From assembly GCF_051106095.1 (NCBI RefSeq), contig NC_135786.1, forward strand, positions 87,022,001 through 87,086,000: a DNA stretch of 64,000 nt, in the 5' to 3' direction. The notes below the pieces were generated by a model. The model made no database searches. It was not told the DNA's origin and worked only from the letters and a program-made list of their open reading frames with translations. Numbering within the stretch: the first letter of the stretch is position 1; each line of letters opens with the position of its first letter. Below, in pieces: positions 49,023-59,600 of the stretch. The stretch comes from Pogona vitticeps (Eukaryota > Chordata > Lepidosauria > Squamata > Agamidae). A program made the position numbers and the translations under genes.

Positions 49023-49448
49023 TCCACCCACCCACCCTCCATCCATCCATTTTCTACATACATTTTCTACATACATTTAAATAAGCTTGATGAAGCCGTG
49101 GGTCTCTCGCACCTTCCTTCCCCTTGTTAACTTGATCCTTTCCCGCCTCCTGCTTGCTTGCAGTCATTTCCGGAGGAAGCAGTCATTCACAAGCTGCCCC
49201 CCAATTGATTTATTCCCCGGGGCTATTCAACAGCTGTAACCAATCAAGCAGGCTTATCTCTGATCTCTGAAAGAGCGGAGGATTTACAAGTGCCCTGCCG
49301 CAACCAAAGAAGTAACAGGGAGAGGTGGCTTACAATTTGAGGTTTGGCTGCAGGGGGTGGGAGGGAGGGGGTAGCACTCTGCTCATTAGCCCCAGGATTT
49401 TCACTTTTACCCCATTTGGATTAATTTACCTCTGTTCTCCGACCACTG
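48682..49448. mobile_element. hAT non-autonomous element
   Basis: The ends CAAGGGTCAGGGAAC and gttctccgaccactg are hAT-type. The 8-bp duplication CTTTAGAA is exact at 48674-48681 and 49449-49456. Inside, a segment (ttaattcaagccttgcctgt ... gagtcagtctctctc) is repeated at 48812 and 48918, each followed by CT/CA microsatellite. Confidence 0.85.
48961..49021 (+). repeat. (CT)n(CA)n microsatellite
   Basis: A pure CT run followed by a pure CA run inside the hAT element. A shorter version lies at 48851-48890. Confidence 0.97.
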
Positions 49449-49559
49449 CTTTAGAATGTTTCCAGCTAGGTGGAATCCTGCATAATTGCTCAAAAAGTCT
49501 CAGCAGCAGTTTGAAAGTATGGGTTATGATTTCTTAGCATTTGACAATTCTTCCTATAC

Positions 49560-50180
49560 CATAGAATGTCCTATGACCGGAGTTAGAGAAGGGCAAAATA
49601 GTACCTAATGCTTCTACGGAGCCCACAACTGTTGGCATTTTCTTTGCAGAGTCACATGCTGTGTAATTCCAGTAACTGGGAGGGACTTTTCTAGGCTGAG
49701 CTGATTATGTATCCAGCACTAACCAATCTTACCTTCCAGCCTCAAATTCAGAGACAGTTTTTCTCAGCAGCAGGGTGTTTGCTGTTGATATGTTCAGTTG
49801 GTTGCTAACTTTTGTATGCAACAAAGAAAGCAACATACACAAGTCTGTAATGTCAAGTAACTATAAGTAAATATTTTTTTTATTTCTCCTGCAAATTTCT
49901 CAGAGTGAGTTATTGAGACTTTAAGTTCTATTAAATGAGAAAAGAGTGGACTGTCTGTGGAAGCTGTTCTTCTCTACAGAGCTCTGTGTATCAAATGGAG
50001 AATTTTACCAGAAAAACAAAACTCTGCAGCAGTAACTATACCAGTTCTATCACTGATCACGGCATACATGAACATCTCACAGCAAATATCTCGTGTTGCA
50101 TCAATCTTTCAAAAAGTCTTTCTTAATGTTAACATATTTCACTCTTTCTCTCTTCCTCTTCCCTGCATGGTAAAGGACTT
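49560..50180 (+). repeat. unknown dispersed repeat, copy A
   Basis: It shares ordered blocks with 61540-62200: gggagggac-tttct-ggctg, tatccagcactaaccaat, cagagtgagttattgaga, and a caaaactctgca / caagactctgca block. Same orientation. Class unknown to me. Confidence 0.6.
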
Positions 50181-50628
50181 GTGGGAATGGGCAAGGTATA
50201 TGTACTGAACTCCTAGGAAATCTGGCACAAAACAAATAGAACAGTGGCCAGAATTCTATAACTGTTTGTATAAAGTGTGTGTAACTGGCCTCAGGCAATT
50301 GCAGCTAATTGTCAAGGTGCTAGGGCCTGTCTTGCTCATATACCTAGTTATGCACTAAGTTACACAACCAAGATATGCCATGGCACCCTCATTCATGAGC
50401 TCCCATTAGCTATGGTAAGTTACTGAAACACCAGTAAGATTTTGGCCAGTACATCTGACCTTCCTGGAAACATTATGCCAATTTTTCACTTAGTGAGGAG
50501 GGAGGCAGAACAGAAAGGGCTAGTGTACAAAGCAGTGAGAGAACAGAATGGACACAGTTTTGGAGGAACAAGAAGCAATATGTAACAGTATTCTACGTAA
50601 GCAGATTGCCAGATTTGTCCCTCACTGA

Positions 50629-50868
50629 CCAAAATCCTGTTGCTTAGTGTAGTAAAACACATTAGAGTAAGTCCACTTGGAATTTGGTGAGTCAACTCCT
50701 TCATAAGTGCATTACATCAAATGGGCCTCCTTGCGTTGTGACTTACTATGCTAACACAATTAGGTCTATTTGTATCAATAGGATGTACAGAGGATTTGTC
50801 TCACTAAATCCCCATTGTTCTGTGATCTTACTCTAGTATGATTTACTATCCTAAGCAACAGGATTTGG
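50629..50868. repeat. foldback MITE (ccaaaatcctgttgctt ends)
   Basis: The left end ccaaaatcctgttgcttagt is mirrored by the right end ctaagcaacaggatttgg, and both arms contain the taagt-agagta motif. Related GCAACAGGATTT ends occur near 45118 and 57770. Confidence 0.65.
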
Positions 50869-51900
50869 CTGCTCTTTAATAAAACATGTTGAAAGTTCTT
50901 GCCTGAACATTGCGAACATTTCAGACTTAACCCATGAATACCCAGCTGACAGGCACTGGCCCCTATTTCTGGTGATAGCATTTTTTTTTTGCACCAACAT
51001 TTCAACATACCAGTTCAATTCCTAGTTGTGGTTTTCAACTCTGCACTAACTGAGTATTAGAACAAAACAGTCCACAGACTTGTATAATAATATGTATAGT
51101 TTCATATTCCATTCAACAAACAGATTGAAGTTGTTTCACGCATAAAAGGATATAGAGAAACCTTACAGTCCCTCAAAGGCATGCTAAAGAAACCGGGCAT
51201 CTACAATCCCTCTAGCATAACAAGTAGATCTCCAGTTGGAAGAGAAGGTATGATAAAGAACTAAATATGCTAAGCTACTTTGCCAACTTCTGCACAAATC
51301 TGTGACAGGTACCATGTGGCATGAAGAGATTGATTTTTTTTTAACGTAGCCTTTCAAAGATAGGATAGGCTTGAAGGGTTCCACTAGAAGTCTTCTTGTT
51401 TAGTCAAAGCTACCTTCAGATATTTCCCGCTAAACCAGCCTTCCCCCAAACTGATGCCCTCCAACTGTTCTTTGGACTGTATAGCCCCATTAGTCCCAGG
51501 TCGCACGGTCAATTATGAAGGCTCACAGAGCTAAAGTCTAAAGGATTGGGAGGACTGAGGAAAGTCATGCTACTATGTAGATTTGCTTGTGTGATGGAGA
51601 TGTTCCTTAGCTGCAAAGCAACTAAATTTTCTGAAGAGGTGAATTTACAGAGGGGGAAAGAGATACCCATTCATAAGAAGGACCAATGATGTCATTTCAT
51701 TTTTTTTCCTTCCATGTTATGCACAACACTCTCAATGTAAGAGTTGCCTTTGGTCTTATGTGTTATAGGTCCATTCCCACTACCACTACCCTATTCTATG
51801 AATCAAGCAAAGTCTTGGCAGAGAAAGGGGAATTCTGTGCTCTTTGGTGGAGAACACGTTATTGCTTACAGTTCAGGCAAATGGAGGCCAAAGAACATAA
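50869..51900. other. intergenic, nothing recognised
   Basis: No exon or element identified. Confidence 0.4.
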
Positions 51901-51902
51901 TA

Positions 51903-52329
51903 TAGTAGTGCCTCGCTAGACGATGATAATCCGTTCCACTGAAATTGCTGTTTAGCGAAATCATTGTCTAGCGAAAAGCATTTCCCCATTGGAATGCATT
52001 GAAACCTGTTTAATGCGTTCCAATGGGGAAGAATTGTCATTGTCTAGTGAAGATCGGCCATAGGAAAGCCGCTTTGCGAACCGCCGATCAGCTGTTTAAA
52101 TCGCTGTCTTGCAAAGCTTAGGTCCCGAAACCACCTGTTTTGTGAGTGCGGAGGAAGCTGTCAAAATCATCATCTAGCAAAAATCAGTTTGCAAAGCAGG
52201 GACCCAACATTGTCCAGCGAAATTCCCCCATAGGAATCACTGTTTTGCGAATCGCTATAGCGATTGCAAAAAGCCAATGTCTAGCGAAAAAACTGTCATG
52301 CAGGGTAACTGTCTAGCGAGGCACCACTG
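51903..52329. mobile_element. Tigger-type MITE 5
   Basis: Ends TAGTAGTGCCTCGC and GCGAGGCACCACTG; TA on both sides (51901-51902, 52330-52331). Its interior repeats tgtctagcgaa many times. Confidence 0.85.
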
Positions 52330-52677
52330 TACAAAAGACAGGAGAAACCCAGAGCTCAAGTGGAATTAAAATTTGTGTTTATTAGCCCTACCTCCAATTT
52401 CTTTTTTTCTAGTTTTATAGTATCATTTTCCATGTGATTAATAATGTGTTACTGTCATTTAAGGGAAACTGAAGCACAAAAAAAGGTTATAGATTTTTTT
52501 CCAGTTTTTTATTTTTTATTTGGGTGATATATACTGTATAGGATTTATCAAAGTGTTTAGGACAGACGGCCAGTTTGAGGATAAGTGAATGAAGTTCGAT
52601 CAGGATGTGGATTTGCAATTCAGGCTGCAATTAAATCACACAGGCATTTGTTTGATAAGTTTAATACCCAAGTAATA

Positions 52678-52915
52678 GCTTGCTGGATAGTTCAGTGAGT
52701 TGGGCATCTGTCTGCGGAGCCAGAGGTCGAAAGTTCAGTTTCTCGCTATGTATTCCAGAAGAGCCAGTTTGTGTGACCTTTGGAAAGCTGCCCAGTCCCG
52801 GGATGCCCCCGGAAGAAGGGAATAGTAAACCACTTCTGCGTACTTTCTGTCTAAAAGCGCCTGAAAAGTACTGCCATAAGTCAGAACTGACTTGACGGCA
52901 CACAATTCTTATTAA
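52678..52915 (+). mobile_element. tRNA-derived Sauria-type SINE
   Basis: A-box-like tagttcagtgagttgggcat, B-box-like gaggtcgaaagttcag, then agtaaaccacttctgcgta and the Bov-B-like tail ccataagtcagaactgactt gacggcaca. Confidence 0.75.
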
Positions 52916-55900
52916 TAGATTCTCCCCAGAGGATTGGTGCTGGGCTCTGTAGTTCGCTTCTGGAAGCTTGGTGTACGTAAAGTGTGAGGAAAGAGGTATG
53001 TTTTTCTTGCTCTGTTGCAACATCAGAAGCTAGACTGAGACCCAGTGGCTGAAGAGGCATCCAGCAACGTCCTAGGAAGAATGCGTCTCCTCTGAATGAA
53101 AGTTCTCTGCCCAAATAAAGCAGTCATTTTCATGCATAATTGTGAGATTCCCTTGATCAGAACTTGGAAAATTTACATTTTTAGAGTACAACTTCCAGAA
53201 ACCCCCAATCCAGCATCAAGAGGAGGGGGGGGAATGTTTTGGATGGACTTCTGCTCTTGTTCAAAGAAGGCAGTTCTCAGTTATGTTCTGTTTTATCATT
53301 TATTTATTTTTATTGCCAGTACTGATACATGCTTTGGTTTTTAAATATGTTTACTTATAAATCCAGACACTATTAATTGGGGGAAAATAGGTTGAAATTT
53401 ATTAAAGAAGATCTACTTAGGTCTACAAAGATAGCTCAAAGGTACCTTCACCATGCCTTACAACCAATGATATAAGCAGACATACAGCAGCTCTTTGCTT
53501 ACCCACCTATGATACAGATTTCTGTACCAGAAGAGCAGAATGCTAGAATAGGATACTCATCATCATGTTACCGAAATTGCAATCTGCCAACATTAACGTC
53601 ATTACTATTATGACCAAGCTAACACCATATATGCAGAATGCCATGCTACTACTATTCATTACATTTAGCAGATAAATAGGCCTTATGTATACATAATTTA
53701 TTAAACAGGAAAAACTTCAGATCCCCAGTCAGCAGGGCTCAGTGTAACGTAGCTCCTTTGGAAATCAAGCAATCGGAACTGTGAGATTGCACATAATGGC
53801 TGAAATCCTAAAGGCATACATTTTTACTCTGCAAACCAGATGACATCATAATCTGATGATAGATACTTTTAATTTACTTATATTTAAAATGTCCTATTCC
53901 TCCTCCCACTTCAGGTCTTGAGCCTCCCTAGAGATCCCTTTTGCCCTAGGGACGTTTTTGGGCACCGGGGACAGGGAGGAGCCTCAGTACTAGAAAATTG
54001 CTACTTGTGATGCCAAACTGGCACCTCCAGCAGTGATCCAGTGGGAATTTTCCAATATTAAAAGCTACCCCTACCATCCCAAAGGCTTTCCTAGGGCAAA
54101 ATGGATCCCTAGGCAGCCTCGGCATCTTGAAGCGGGGGACATAGGGCATTATTAATTTAAATAAAGTTATCAGTTGTGAGTTGATGACATCATCCATCCT
54201 GCACAGTATACATTTGTGCCACCAGGATTGCAGCCATTGTCACAATATAAACAAAAATAATATTTTAATGGTAACCCACCAAGAGGCTACTCAAAATTGA
54301 AAAAACTGTACATGGTAAGTCCTGTTTTTCAGGAAGCCTGCAAAATCATTAGGATATATCCAAACGCAGTCATGCTTAGAACAAACCCAATGAAATCAAC
54401 TGGATTCAAGCTACTCGTGACTAACCTTAGACCTATTAATTTCAACAATAAGTCTGGTTGTGCCTGGTTTCAACCCATTGTCTTCTGGTGGGTTACTTTT
54501 CACTCTGATTTTCAAAAGGAACAGAAAGAAATTCATCATGCTGTTAGCATATGATTTCCTTTAGGCTACCTTTGAAAATGTTACTTCTAATTGCACATTG
54601 AGCTAGCGGGATATCAAGAAAAGTGCAGAGTAAATAATGCATGCTCAGATAATATATTTTAATTTTTTTGCTCAAGGTGATGTTCTCACGAGGGAGTTGG
54701 CTTTTTAGTTCACCCTACGGCCAGACTTCCATCCCACAGAGTGACAAGGCTTGCATTCTAGCGGAGTGTGGCACTCTGTTTCTGAATCCTTTTTCCTGCG
54801 CAGTGTAGATGCACAAGCACCAAATGGCATATCTATAGGCATAAAGATCTGTACATTAAAAAAAAAAAGCAAACACATGAGAATGGCTGGTCTCTCACTT
54901 TAGTGCCAACAATTGACTTAAAAGAACATTTATCTGGTCTTCTTTGGACATAGCTATACCACAGATTTAAATTGGTTTGGCAGCTTCTTTTTGTTCTTAG
55001 GAATAAATTTTATGTAAAGAACTAGAAGGTCTGGCTCCAAATACTGTAATGGGTACCCCATCAATAGGATCAAATGGTCATTTCCAGATTTCTCTCGGAG
55101 CCATAGCTACTGAAATGGTATAAAGCCAAAAGTAATATAGATGGAGGTTTGGCAAAAATATTCTTAATTTAAAACCACAGTTCTAGTTCCCTGGAGGATT
55201 CATATCCTTGGGGCTTTGTGCTAAAAGAACATGTTTCAGGACAGATTTGCAAACTGGTAAAATGTGGTGAAGTTCTCATTTTTTCAGGACCAAGCTTCAT
55301 CCAACAGGGAGTTTTGGGTTGTGAGCCTTTTTTTTTCCTGCAAGGAAATGTGGCCTGTACCAGCTTACATTAAAATGCAGATCCAACAAATTTCTCGCCC
55401 ATTTATTGTTTTCACAATTATTAATTTAGAAGAAGAAGAAATGATGCTGGAAGCAGCCATGAACTGATCTCTGTCTTATTACATGCTTACAATTCCAGAT
55501 TAGAGACAGGCAATAATTATTTTCAGAAAAATTAAAATAGGACAAAGTGTGCTTATGCTATGACAATCACCACAGTTACCATGACATTTTCAGCTGTCCT
55601 AAAACCCAATCAGTCTCCTGCCTTAAGCTTGTTTTTGACGCTAGGGAGCTACCTTTGGTATAAAATGGAAGTCTTTCCACAACAGTTCATAGAACTCTCA
55701 TAGAAATATTGAATGTGTCAGGATCCTGAGGATCATTTGTTGGAGACCTTCTCTGTGAGAAGATCCAGTGACCTCTTAAACAAGGTACAGTTTGTACTAT
55801 TGATGTGCTCTGAGACTGTGTTCAATGTTTCTTCCTCTCCTCTCTAAATATTTCCACAGTGAAATGTTCTCAGATGTAGAGTATTAAATTTTCTATATAT

Positions 55901-56523
55901 GGCTGCATTTATCTATAAGAGAAAAACCAGTTTCATGTAGACAGTTAAAAGAAAAAACTATTCAAATAAAGATTAACTGGCTCCAATTAATTCATATAAA
56001 CATTTTCGCAACTCAGTTGTGTAATACCTCCAGTCTTATTAGAGCACTTACAATACTTATTATATGAAAGACAATTTTAATTTAAAAAAGAGAATTGATC
56101 TCATTATTTATAAGAATATTAATGTGCAACAAGATACAGTACTTATATTGGAGTTGTGATGTGTTGGGAAACAAATCTAAATCTTAATATATCAGAAGAA
56201 TACTGGGCAAAAATATGGACCATGCAGCTTTATAAATCATTATTGGCCAAGTCTAACAAATGTTTTAAAAAGTTCTAAAAGAAAGTTTTTAAAACAGTTC
56301 ATAAATGTCAATTGTCACTCATAAAACTAAATAAAATTAACAAGGATATATCAAACACATTTTGGAGAAAATAAGGTTCAAAGGGGTCATTTGAACATAT
56401 GTGGATCTCCTGTCTGAAGGTCAAATCATTCTGGCCATAACAATAGATTTTCTGAAGAATTGTCAACAGAATTAAAAAAAAAAAGTCTGGCCCACTGAAT
56501 AGAAGAGAAATGAATTTCATCAC
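52916..56523. other. intergenic DNA between SAMD13 and UOX
   Basis: Apart from foldback copy B, no gene was found. I read the - strand for a uricase exon 8 (LLPLDNPYG, SRL end) and saw none down to about 53300. Confidence 0.4.
53878..54145. repeat. foldback element, copy B
   Basis: The arms gagcctccctagagatccct / gccctagggacgttt and aaaggctttcctagggcaaa / atggatccctaggcagcctc mirror each other and match copy A at 21482. Confidence 0.6.
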
Positions 56524-56607
56524 CTCCTTGTCATTGCATAAGCCGAGAGCTGACAGATCTGCCTCTAAGTTGTGGATGTTGGATAAGATCACTTCCACCT
56601 CTGCAAT
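56524..56607 (-). CDS. UOX: UOX exon 7 (catalytic NIH)
   Basis: The acceptor ttttcag follows a long pyrimidine tract. The 28 codons contain VEVILSNIHNLEADLSALGL and CNDKE, aligned to mouse 252-279, keeping N261 and H263. A donor-like gtgatg follows at 56523-56522. If it is not used, the frame stays open to about 56308 with a hydrophobic tail unlike uricase. Confidence 0.9.
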
Positions 56608-56644
56608 CTGAAAAGACAAAAGAAAAAGAAAACCATGCGCGCGT

Positions 56645-56677
<33 letters not shown>

Positions 56678-59600
56678 TTTAGGGGCCACAAGAATCTTAC
56701 ACACTGTTTAAAAGCATATTTATACAGGTCACCTCAGGCCTTTAGCAGGAACCTCTGCTTCTCCACTCCCTTCCTTGTAATGTCCAGGGAATCAAAGCAT
56801 GATCAGTATGAGACCTTGCCCCTCTCCTGCTCTTGCGACTCAGTTTGGGCCTTCTTTAAATTGGAAGTTTCCTTCGATCCCCAGAAGGGCCCAAAATCTA
56901 ATTGAAAATTCCTGCTGAAGGAAGGTGGGGAGGCTACTGTATTTTCGCCAATTGCCCCTTCCCTCTCTAAGCTCCAACATCACTTCCCAAACTTCTGGAG
57001 GACTGACTGTTCTGGAACAATAGTTTTGTTGCCAACGTGAGCTGAAAACAGAGGGGGAAAGATGCAGAACTGCCTTCACCACTATCCTGCTAGTCACAGT
57101 GCTCCATGAGCAACGTTTTGCTCATAGGGAGACTGGCTCCAACTTTATATTTTTGCTTTTGGCTTGCTTGCTTATTTTGTATGCATGTTTTTTAAATTAA
57201 TAGTTTATAGTAATATTTTATTTGGTTTGTCACCTTCAGGGTTTTTTTCTAGTAGAAAGCCAGGCAAATTGAAAGGGAGGGAGGTACATTTGTGATGCCC
57301 TTTTGAGGTTTCTCATACATATAACTTTTAGAGGAAAATTGCTGTAAATTACAAAATCTCTGTAGATGTTACCTTTTCCACACTGAGTCACATGACTTGG
57401 TATGCAACAGAAATGCGAATAGCAGTGTTTTTCAACCTAGGAGTCATGACTGCGCAAGAAGGTTGCAAAGTGTTTTCTGGCAGGGGGTTTTCCACAAGTT
57501 GTCTTATATGTGTTGTCAGCCTTGTTAAATAATTTTTTCCCTTGACCTTTCAGAGCAGGATAAAGAACCTTCTACTTTCTGAGAAAGGATGACTTTACCT
57601 CATTAAAAATGACCTTTTATACACACATGGATTGGGGAGGGCCACAGGTTACTTGGTTATAATAAAAGGGGGTCACAACTTGGAAAAGGTTGGGAACCAT
57701 TACCTACAGAGATTTTTTACCTTATGGCAATTTGCCTCTAAAAGTTACACTGTTTGTGTAACTGAGCAACAGGATTTCAACCAATAAAGTCTGGTCATCT
57801 GCTCAGCTGTCAGCTTTGGAAGCCATCCTCAAAACTACAGTTTACATAATGTTCATAAAAAAAGAATAATACTGACCTCTTTAATTTCATTCAGTATGTA
57901 TTCCTGTATGCAGTTGACCGTCTTCTGATAAGAAGGTGAATAATGGCCCGTTTCAGGTGGCCCAGCAAAGGCATCCAGGACACACCCATGTGCAGTTCTC
58001 CTTCAAAGGAATGAGTAATGGTTATTATAATCCAAAGACATGCAACAGATGCTCTTTGGCCACAATCTGGCCCACAAGTGATAGTGACAGTGCAAGATAA
58101 ACATATATAAATAATACTGGGGGACGGAGGAATGGCACTGCATCCACAGTACTGTTCATGAGCTTTAAAAAAAGTAGCTAGATGAATGTTCTCCTGTGTA
58201 GTGAGGGAAAGCACACCCACCACCTTAGCAACCAAAAATCAACAAAAAGTTTCACAATATAGCAGCAGCATTACTAGTACAAGTTTGACAAGATGTGTTC
58301 TCCCATCAACACAGATGCACAGCTTTGAAAGAAGTGGAAATAAGATGGGAAGATTGACAAATGAGTATGGAGAGAAGAGATAGAGTTAACTATGCTACCC
58401 AACCATAGCAGCATCCCAAACAGTATTGCAAAGGGGAGTTCCTGCAATACAAGTTTGTTTTTTCTCCCACTTACAAAATGCTTCATCTGAGCGTTCAGAA
58501 AATGTGATGTTCCCAAATGCATGGCTTTGAAGGAAGATGTGTTGTGTGCACAGCTAAAAGTAGCAACCAAAAAGTAAACAAATGCACACTTATCACACTC
58601 AAAACCCCTAAGGAAGAAAGATAGTGTTTTCACCACCATGCTTAGGATTTGTATCCTTCCAAATGTCAGGGAAAGGTCTGTTCCAATTGTTCAGTCCTTT
58701 GAAAAAATCTAAGCTTAAAAATAGCTGACTGGTAGTAAGATTAATGCTCAAAATACACTCTATGTCATATACATAACATGCAGGAAAGGATCGTTTTATT
58801 ACTATTGTGGCTCCGATTGTGTCAGGACTAGTGTGCCTGAATGAGGGTGATATAAATCTATATACACACAGGTGCAATAGTTAAAAATATATGTGCTGGT
58901 CACAATCAAAAGTGGGGCTGCAGATTCTTAATCAGTTTTTAAAATGTGACATTTAGCTGCATGCTATTGTCACTATTTTACTAGTAGTATCAAAAAACCT
59001 GTTGCATGATGTAAGCCAAGTCATACGTTTTGGTCCATTCCTCATCAGTAAATAAAGAATCCCTGCTACAATTTTCAGTAGGGGCATTCCTGTACTGAGC
59101 CAGCATCTGCCCCTGAGAATTGCAATGGGGGCTCTTTATTTACCAGCAAGGAATGGACTGAAACTTACAACTTTGCTTGCATTGCATAACAGGAATGTTG
59201 CCACTGAATGGATTGCTAAAGAGTAAGTCAACATGTGAATAAATTCCGTTGATTCAATAAGCTGACTCTAGTCAGGACTCGCAACAGGATACTAGACTAT
59301 GCTTTTTTAACATTGTGTGTGTGTGGTTTGATTGTAAGCCACAAAGAAAACAAGCCAGTGACTGAATATGTGCTCTAGGGCAGTGGTCTCCAACCTTGGG
59401 CCTCCAGATGTTCTTGGACTCCATCTCCCAGAAGCCTTCCCCATCACCTCTGCTGGCCAGGATTTCTGGGAATTGAAGTCCAAAAACATCTGGAGGCCCA
59501 AGGTTGGGGACCACTGCTCTAGGGGCAGGAGGTAGGGAGTTATCTGGTCCTGCAAAATAGGCCATCTCTTAGCAATCCCCTTAGCATGTGACCTCAGGTA

